Shown: positions 15,261 through 18,876 of the stretch, piece by piece
How positions within the stretch are numbered: position 1 is the stretch's first letter
How the letters are laid out: the number at the start of each line of letters is the position of its first letter
Assembly: GCA_964602475.1 (NCBI GenBank)
Contig: CAZRRN010000052.1
Location: 1-18,876, forward strand
Direction: 5' to 3'
DNA: 18,876 bases
Source of the DNA: SZUA-448 sp964602475
Lineage (GTDB): Bacteria; Bacillota; Clostridia; Lachnospirales; Lachnospiraceae
Made by a program: the position numbers and the translations under genes
The notes under the pieces: generated by a model
Seen by the model: only the letters and a program-made list of their open reading frames with translations
The model's database searches: none
Told to the model about the DNA's origin: nothing

Positions 15261-16154
15261 ATGCATAATTATTTACGAGCGATTGGCTACAGCCGTATTA
15301 CGAGTCGTGCAGAAGCCGAACGATTAATAACCCGAAGCCTGGCACAGGCTTCAGAGCGCCGCGTAACAGCCCTGTCAGATCATATGGTTCTGACGGAGGC
15401 TTCCTGTGAGTACTCTGACGGTATCGGAATTACAGTACGCGGAGAGCTTGACACCTCTGCTTCCCAGCAGGACGGCGAAGCACTCCACATTGAGAACTAT
15501 TTCCCTTATTACCATGGAACCAATGTCAGCATGCATGAGAATGTCTTTATCAGCAAGCGTGTCGACACCGAAGCTTACAACGGAATGTGTGATGACAGCC
15601 GGGTTGGTGTTTCCCTGATCTTCTATCTTCAGAACGCTATCGACTATCTCGATTCCAAAAAACGCGGAGCAGAAGCTGTACCACATCCGGTGACCCTGTC
15701 AGCACTGTCTCTTGAAGGCCGGATCCTCCTGCCTGCGGCAAGCAGTCCAAAGGAGCAGCAAAGCATCAACAGCCACGGAAGGAAGCGCTCAAAGCTGATT
15801 TCGGAAGCGAAGAAGGGCAATCAGGACGCCATTGAGAATCTTACCATGGAAGATTTGGATCTATACTCCATGGTCTGCGAGCGTGCCCACACGGAGGATG
15901 TATACAGTATCGTCGATACAACCTTCATTCCCTACGGCGCCGAATCGGACGTCTACACCGTCCTTGGACACATTGACTCCGTACGTCTCCTTGAGAATAA
16001 AGAAACTCAGGAGCAGCTCTACACCATGCAGATCAGCTGCAACAACATGAGCTTCGATCTCTGTATCAACCGTTGTGATCTCCTTGGAGAGCCGGAGGTC
16101 GGAAGAAGGTTCCGCGGCGTAGTATGGATGCAGGGTCTGGTTGACTTTATCTAA
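15261..16154 (+). CDS. DUF3881 family protein
   Basis: The 297-residue product is soluble, with no signal peptide or membrane helix. It starts MHNYLRAIGYSRI and ends FRGVVWMQGLVDF, the pattern of DUF3881, a family of unknown function common in Lachnospiraceae. There is a charged, lysine-rich middle (about 170-195) and an acidic segment after it. The start ATG 15261 follows GGAGAG. With 14 nt between asnS and this gene they are probably one transcript. No clear terminator follows; the next 35 nt run into the tRNA-like array. Confidence 0.75.
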   Translation: MHNYLRAIGYSRITSRAEAERLITRSLAQASERRVTALSDHMVLTEASCEYSDGIGITVRGELDTSASQQDGEALHIENYFPYYHGTNVSMHENVFISKRVDTEAYNGMCDDSRVGVSLIFYLQNAIDYLDSKKRGAEAVPHPVTLSALSLEGRILLPAASSPKEQQSINSHGRKRSKLISEAKKGNQDAIENLTMEDLDLYSMVCERAHTEDVYSIVDTTFIPYGAESDVYTVLGHIDSVRLLENKETQEQLYTMQISCNNMSFDLCINRCDLLGEPEVGRRFRGVVWMQGLVDFI

Positions 16155-16210
16155 ACAATCATCTATAATTATCGCACCGGAGGAATAGATTTGTCCTAAT
16201 GTAAATGGAA

Positions 16211-16268
16211 TCTGTTCTACCAGCTCAGCGGATAGAACAGGATCCGCCTAAGGTCACGTTCGAGCAGA
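16211..16268 (+). pseudogene. T-arm-less tRNA-Arg(CCT)-like remnant
   Basis: TCTGTTC (16211-16217) can pair with GAGCAGA (16262-16268) as a 7-bp acceptor stem with one wobble. GCTC/GAAC gives a D arm with one mismatch, and GGATC/GGTCA gives an anticodon arm with four of five pairs. The loop C-G-CCT-A-A has anticodon CCT but G instead of the universal U33. Only five bases stand where the variable loop and T arm should be. An outer pair TTTGTCC (16190-16196) / GGACAAA (16277-16283) surrounds it. It is probably a decayed tRNA. Confidence 0.5.
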
Positions 16269-16316
16269 CACCTGAGGGACAAAAGCATAAGTTGGTAGTT
16301 CGATAATTTCATATAT

Positions 16317-16356
16317 GTCCTTGTAGCTCAGCAGGATAGAGCGTTCGCCTCCTAAG
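16317..16356 (+). pseudogene. 5' half of tRNA-Arg(CCT), truncated at the anticodon loop
   Basis: GTCCTTG is a normal 5' acceptor strand, followed by TA, D arm GCTC/GAGC with loop AGCAGGATA, and anticodon stem TTCGC with loop CTCCTAA (anticodon CCT). After the loop the expected GCGAA is replaced by GGGGT. No 3' half follows; instead there is a hairpin ATCACCTT/AAGGTGAT (16371-16393). The break falls right at the anticodon loop, a common crossover place for tRNA-targeting integrases. Confidence 0.65.
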
Positions 16357-16370
16357 GGGTAAGATAACCT

Positions 16371-16393
16371 ATCACCTTGAGAAAAAAGGTGAT
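16371..16393. repeat. 8-bp inverted repeat after the truncated tRNA
   Basis: ATCACCTT (16371-16378) and AAGGTGAT (16386-16393) are perfect inverted repeats with a 7-nt A-rich loop, where the 3' half of the tRNA would be expected. Confidence 0.6.
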
Positions 16394-16431
16394 GGTGCAA
16401 ATGTCAGTTAGAGTAATACAAAATAGAATAT

Positions 16432-16503
16432 GTTTTCCTAGTTCAACGGATAGAACAGGCCCCTCCTAAGGGTCAGATCAGGGTTCGATTCCCTGGGAAA
16501 ACG
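16432..16503 (+). tRNA. tRNA-Arg (anticodon CCT)
   Basis: All four arms close. The acceptor is GTTTTCC/GGAAAAC (7 bp), with discriminator G16503. The D arm is GTTC/GAAC. The anticodon arm is GGCCC/GGGTC with one G-T pair and loop CTCCTAA (CCT at 16465-16467). The variable loop is AGAT, and the T arm is CAGGG/CCCTG with loop TTCGATT. CCA is not encoded. The D stem has GTTC/GAAC where GCTC/GAGC is usual, a paired change. A terminator follows after 4 nt. It shares CCTCCTAAGGG with the truncated copy upstream and may be element-borne. Confidence 0.85.
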
Positions 16504-16507
16504 TCCA

Positions 16508-16551
16508 TTTTACGCGGTTTTCAGCATTTTGAAAAGCCGCGTAAAACTTTT
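16508..16551. terminator. Terminator after tRNA-Arg
   Basis: TTTTACGCGGTTTTCA (16508-16523) pairs with TGAAAAGCCGCGTAAAA (16530-16546) with a single bulge and a 6-nt loop, then CTTTT. The symmetry lets it work on both strands. Confidence 0.8.
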
Positions 16552-16592
16552 ATATATGGAAATGATGTCGATGTAAAAAATGAATTTCAGAG

Positions 16593-16627
16593 AAAAGAGC
16601 TTGCTAATTTTCTTAGCAAGCTTTTTT
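16593..16627. terminator. Strong bidirectional terminator in the accessory region
   Basis: AGCTTGCTAA (16598-16607) and TTAGCAAGCT (16613-16622) form a perfect 10-bp stem with a 5-nt loop, preceded by an A-rich run and followed by TTTTT (16623-16627). Its stem contains the same TTGCTAA core as the three direct repeats that follow. Confidence 0.8.
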
Positions 16628-16630
16628 GAT

Positions 16631-16687
16631 TTTGCTAAGAGAAAAGGTCGTTTTGCTAAGAGTTTTGAAAATGAAGATTTGCTAAGA
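16631..16687 (+). repeat. Three direct repeats TTTGCTAAGA
   Basis: TTTGCTAAGA occurs at 16631-16640, 16652-16661 and 16678-16687, with starts 21 and 26 nt apart. The TTGCTAA core also sits in the terminator stem at 16601-16607 and inverted at 16613-16619. The helical-turn-like spacing next to a tRNA gene fits protein-binding sites, such as integrase arm sites, or a regulator's operators. Confidence 0.6.
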
Positions 16688-16743
16688 AAAGTGATAGGTG
16701 CAATCATAGGTACTTTATAGAGGTAGAAAAAGGAATATGATGA

Positions 16744-16752
16744 TGGTATAAT
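16744..16752 (+). promoter_or_regulatory. Extended -10 promoter for the DUF4304 gene
   Basis: TGG followed by a perfect TATAAT (16747-16752) forms an extended -10. A weak -35 TAGAAA lies at 16724-16729 with 17 nt spacing. It is about 80 nt before the DUF4304 start. Confidence 0.5.
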
Positions 16753-16833
16753 AACTTTGATATATAGTTTAAATAAATGAACAGATAAACAAATCGGAAT
16801 TTTTTGTTATATCTTTACAAGAAGGAGATTGTA

Positions 16834-17454
16834 ATGTTAGATATATTCAAAAAGAAGCAAAACACAAAAGAGTTCCTTTTTATTGGTAATAGACAGCATC
16901 TTCGTACAGAAGAGGAATTGTTATGTGTCAATAAAGAAGAGGCAGATTTAGCCTTTAAGAGATATAAAAAAGAAATTGTAGATGATTTGTTATTGAGTAA
17001 TGGATTCTATAAATATAAGACAAATGCGTATGTCAGATTAAATAGCATTGGTTTATTGGAATATATTGATTTACAAAAAGAAAGATATGGCTCAAAAACA
17101 TTTTGCGTCAATTTTGCAGTCATGCCATTATACTGTGAGAGTAAGTATATTGTTATTAGTTTAGGACATAGACTGGGTACTTATATATCAGGAAAAGATG
17201 TGTGGTGGGATTATGCATCAGAAAATATTGCGAAAGAAAGCTTTACCAATGTGTCAACAGCGATTGGAAAATATGTATTGCATTGGTTTGAACAAGTTTC
17301 TACTGAAGATGGGTATAGAGCTGAGTTGCTAAATTTGCACAATAAAAAGCTTGCAAAAGAATGGATTGATGCGATGGAAAATATTGAAGATAAAGAAACG
17401 CTGATTCAACAGAGTGTAGTAGAACTTAAATTACCAAAGAAAATACAAAGGTAA
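16834..17454 (+). CDS. DUF4304 domain protein
   Basis: The 206-residue product is soluble and AT-rich in coding. It has an N-terminal extension (1-45), then a region with FKRYKKEIVDDLLLSNGFYKYKTNAYVR and YIDLQKERYGSKTFCVNFAV. This is the DUF4304 pattern: a helix, a 'full-length gap' Phe-Tyr motif, and a beta core ending in a Cys/Phe-rich strand. Function is unknown. ATG 16834 is chosen because AAGGAGA lies 6 nt upstream; a start at 16804 has no site. It is the first gene of the accessory array, followed by two more small or membrane genes on the same strand. An immunity or accessory role is only inferred from context. Confidence 0.65.
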   Translation: MLDIFKKKQNTKEFLFIGNRQHLRTEEELLCVNKEEADLAFKRYKKEIVDDLLLSNGFYKYKTNAYVRLNSIGLLEYIDLQKERYGSKTFCVNFAVMPLYCESKYIVISLGHRLGTYISGKDVWWDYASENIAKESFTNVSTAIGKYVLHWFEQVSTEDGYRAELLNLHNKKLAKEWIDAMENIEDKETLIQQSVVELKLPKKIQR

Positions 17455-17466
17455 AGAACACTTGAA

Positions 17467-17513
17467 GCTTTCAGTCTTGCGGAGAGATTGAAAGCAACAA
17501 AAGATTTGAATTT
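17467..17513 (+). repeat. Intergenic hairpin repeat, copy A
   Basis: GCTTTCA (17467-17473) pairs with TGAAAGC (17489-17495), and the copy ends in TTTGAATTT (17505-17513). About three quarters of it aligns with copy B at 17945-17990. It lies between the DUF4304 gene and the next gene, just before that gene's ribosome site. Confidence 0.65.
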
Positions 17514-17529
17514 GTTGGAGGTTTTTTGT

Positions 17530-17901
17530 ATGATTGCAATAGATTTTGGACATTTTTGTTTTAATAATCCATCATCTGAACAAAATATTTTGATTGTGCT
17601 GGCTCCTAAAAGTGAATATTCGTCAATAGACGAATTTGTAACCCAGGCATTGATATATTTAGAGTCGGATGGAGAATTTTATGATAAATGGACTGAAATG
17701 TATCAAAATCGTACATATTCACCTGTTAATGATGAAGAAAAAATATGGTTGAAGTCAAGATTAGATGAAATGAATCAGCGTGTGAATATATTATATGAGT
17801 CGATTATTAACGTAGTACATATTGTTCCACCTAAATGGAATGATATGACCGTGGGGATAGAGACGGAATCAGAATATATTTTTTACCTATGGGGAACATA
17901 G
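17530..17901 (+). CDS. Unrecognised small acidic protein (123 aa)
   Basis: The product is not recognised. It is soluble, rich in acidic and aromatic residues, without signal peptide or membrane helix, and shows NILIVLAPKSEY near the N terminus and a C-terminal IETESEYIFYLWG strand. This is a compact alpha/beta arrangement of the size of many immunity proteins. ATG 17530 is chosen because TTGGAGG (17515-17521) lies 8 nt upstream; a TTG start at 17488 would lie inside the hairpin repeat. It is flanked by related intergenic repeats A (before) and B (after) and by the DUF4304 and DUF6688-like genes, so it is probably an accessory cassette member. Confidence 0.6.
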   Translation: MIAIDFGHFCFNNPSSEQNILIVLAPKSEYSSIDEFVTQALIYLESDGEFYDKWTEMYQNRTYSPVNDEEKIWLKSRLDEMNQRVNILYESIINVVHIVPPKWNDMTVGIETESEYIFYLWGT

Positions 17902-17944
17902 GCATAATTGCTGTATGCAAATTAAGAAATTAGAAGCACGTTCA

Positions 17945-17990
17945 ACTTTCAGCTTTGTGAAGAGTTGAAAGCATGTAAGAATTTGAATTT
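17945..17990 (+). repeat. Intergenic hairpin repeat, copy B
   Basis: ACTTTCAG starts the copy, CTTTCA (17946-17951) pairs with TGAAAG (17966-17971), and it ends TTTGAATTT (17982-17990), matching copy A with one gap. An alternative stem TTCAACT/AGTTGAA (17941-17947 / 17963-17969) is also possible. Confidence 0.65.
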
Positions 17991-18114
17991 TCGCATGAGT
18001 CGAGTTTCGTTTTCTCTTTTGGGCATTTGAGCCAGGAAAGTTACACCGTTGCCTAAAAGTAGCAACAATACATTGTAGGCGTTAAAAGTAATGTAACAGA
18101 AAGGGTAAAGTTAA
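17991..18114 (+). other. Structured spacer before the last gene
   Basis: Several nested short inverted repeats are visible: GTTACA (18029-18034... first arm) with TGTAAC before the last gene, GTTGC/GCAAC, and GCCTA/TAGGC. A near-direct repeat of the form GCCTAAAAGTA / GCGTTAAAAGTA is also present. No gene is seen. It may be a leader or part of a cassette junction. Confidence 0.4.
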
Positions 18115-18876
18115 ATGTTATATGTGGACGATTTATTTTTATATGGATTAATAATAGTTATTGCAATTTTGATTCCTGGAACATTAACAATAATGAATTT
18201 TCGAAATCTTTGCTGCCAAAAACAAAAAGCAGTAAACCTTCTCTCTCTTGTAACTTTGATTGTTGGAGGGATAGATTATTTTTTGCTATTATGTTTTAGT
18301 TTTTTCCCGGCAGGGGAATGGAATGAGGCAGTGTTTAATTCTCAAACACATTATCCAATTTCAGGTAACTTTGGCATAAGTGTAGAACTCCCTGTTATAG
18401 TAGGGGTGACATGCCTCCTTTTATTACTCTTTTTAAAACCGGAAAAGTTATCTCCTATCGCATCTGCGACAATTGTTGCAGGTATATTTATCTTAAATGT
18501 ATTACAAGTATTTATGGCAATTCAGATTAGTAAGCAAATATTTGAAACAAAAGATCTGATGACACTTTTGTTACATTTGCTTTTCTATGTTTATCATTTT
18601 AATATTTTGATTATTTCATGTATCGCAATTAAGAAACAAATTAAATATCAGTTAAAGTTTTATGAGTCGCTTCCAGATACTTCAGTGCAAACAAAATTTA
18701 CAAATTTATTGTATGCTAAAATTAACAATATTTATAAATATTCGGGACTAATATTTTTATGCTTATTTGCAATGATTGCATTGTTGGAAGTGATATTCAT
18801 TATCATCGGACAAGGAGCCGATGGTCCGGTGAAAGCTTTTACTGATACGGCTGATTGGACTTTTTCAAAACAAATT
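18115..18876 (+). CDS. Multi-TM membrane protein, probably DUF6688 (partial, 3' end outside window)
   Basis: ATG 18115 follows AAAGGG and the frame stays open to the window end, giving 254 residues. Hydrophobic helices are seen at about 9-27, 43-65, 93-109, 118-137, 146-170 and 210-232. The segment GQGADGPVKAFTDTADWTFS, just before the edge, is the reason for the DUF6688 suggestion; that family has several helices followed by a C-terminal cytoplasmic domain. Function is unknown. It is the last visible member of the accessory array and is AT-rich like its neighbours. The membrane nature is certain; the family name is moderate. Confidence 0.6.
   Translation, partial: MLYVDDLFLYGLIIVIAILIPGTLTIMNFRNLCCQKQKAVNLLSLVTLIVGGIDYFLLLCFSFFPAGEWNEAVFNSQTHYPISGNFGISVELPVIVGVTCLLLLLFLKPEKLSPIASATIVAGIFILNVLQVFMAIQISKQIFETKDLMTLLLHLLFYVYHFNILIISCIAIKKQIKYQLKFYESLPDTSVQTKFTNLLYAKINNIYKYSGLIFLCLFAMIALLEVIFIIIGQGADGPVKAFTDTADWTFSKQI

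Noticed and set aside
16190..16283. TTTGTCC/GGACAAA pair as the acceptor stem of an intron-containing tRNA
   Set aside because: The enclosed sequence has no group I intron core that I can see, and the inner TCTGTTC/GAGCAGA pair explains the tRNA-like arms better.

Overview
The window looks like chromosomal DNA from a spore-forming anaerobic member of the Clostridia, most likely of a Lachnospiraceae type. The reasons are the sporulation genes spoIIR and a sipL-like SPOCS/LysM gene, the DUF3881 and DUF6320 families, and the Gram-positive cell-wall gene content. A block of about 16 kb of ordinary chromosome is bracketed by two mobile or accessory regions.

Layout. (1) 1-441 (+) is the C-terminal end of a large serine recombinase, so an integrated element ends at or just after the left edge. 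(2) 593-3790 (-) is a sporulation/isoprenoid cluster transcribed spoIIR > ispE > sipL, with spoIIR and ispE overlapping by 32 nt and sipL starting at TTG. (3) 3791-4226 is a divergent intergenic region with a 10-bp palindrome, 37-bp tandem repeats and a near-consensus promoter for ddl. (4) 4227-10565 (+) is a tightly packed seven-gene run: ddl, murI, a DUF1934 gene preceded by a 19-codon coupling minicistron, a dihydrofolate reductase gene, a membrane-anchored alpha/beta hydrolase, a lipoprotein amidase, and an AI-2E-family membrane protein with a repeat tail. It supplies and remodels peptidoglycan precursors and wall. (5) 10573-13611 holds an HSL-type esterase (-) divergent from a CAT/condensation-fold acyltransferase and a zinc-ribbon membrane protein DUF6320 (+), a possible acyl-modification module. 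(6) 13615-16154 (+) is a promoter, a tiny ORF with a CxxC motif, asnS and a DUF3881 gene. (7) 16190-16503 carries three tRNA-Arg(CCT)-like sequences in a row: one without a T arm, one cut at the anticodon loop, and one intact. (8) 16504-18876 is visibly AT-richer accessory DNA with terminators, a set of short direct repeats, a DUF4304 gene, an unrecognised small gene and a partial multi-TM gene (probably DUF6688). Two of the intergenic spacers there carry related hairpin repeats. This resembles an immunity-gene or cassette array inserted at a tRNA gene.

The most interesting places are the tRNA-Arg remnant array with its adjacent repeats, the repeat-separated accessory cassettes, the minicistron that appears to deliver ribosomes to the DUF1934 gene, the CxxC small ORF in front of asnS, and the acyltransferase/DUF6320/esterase group. 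All functional calls come from reading the sequence and recognising families; no search was run.
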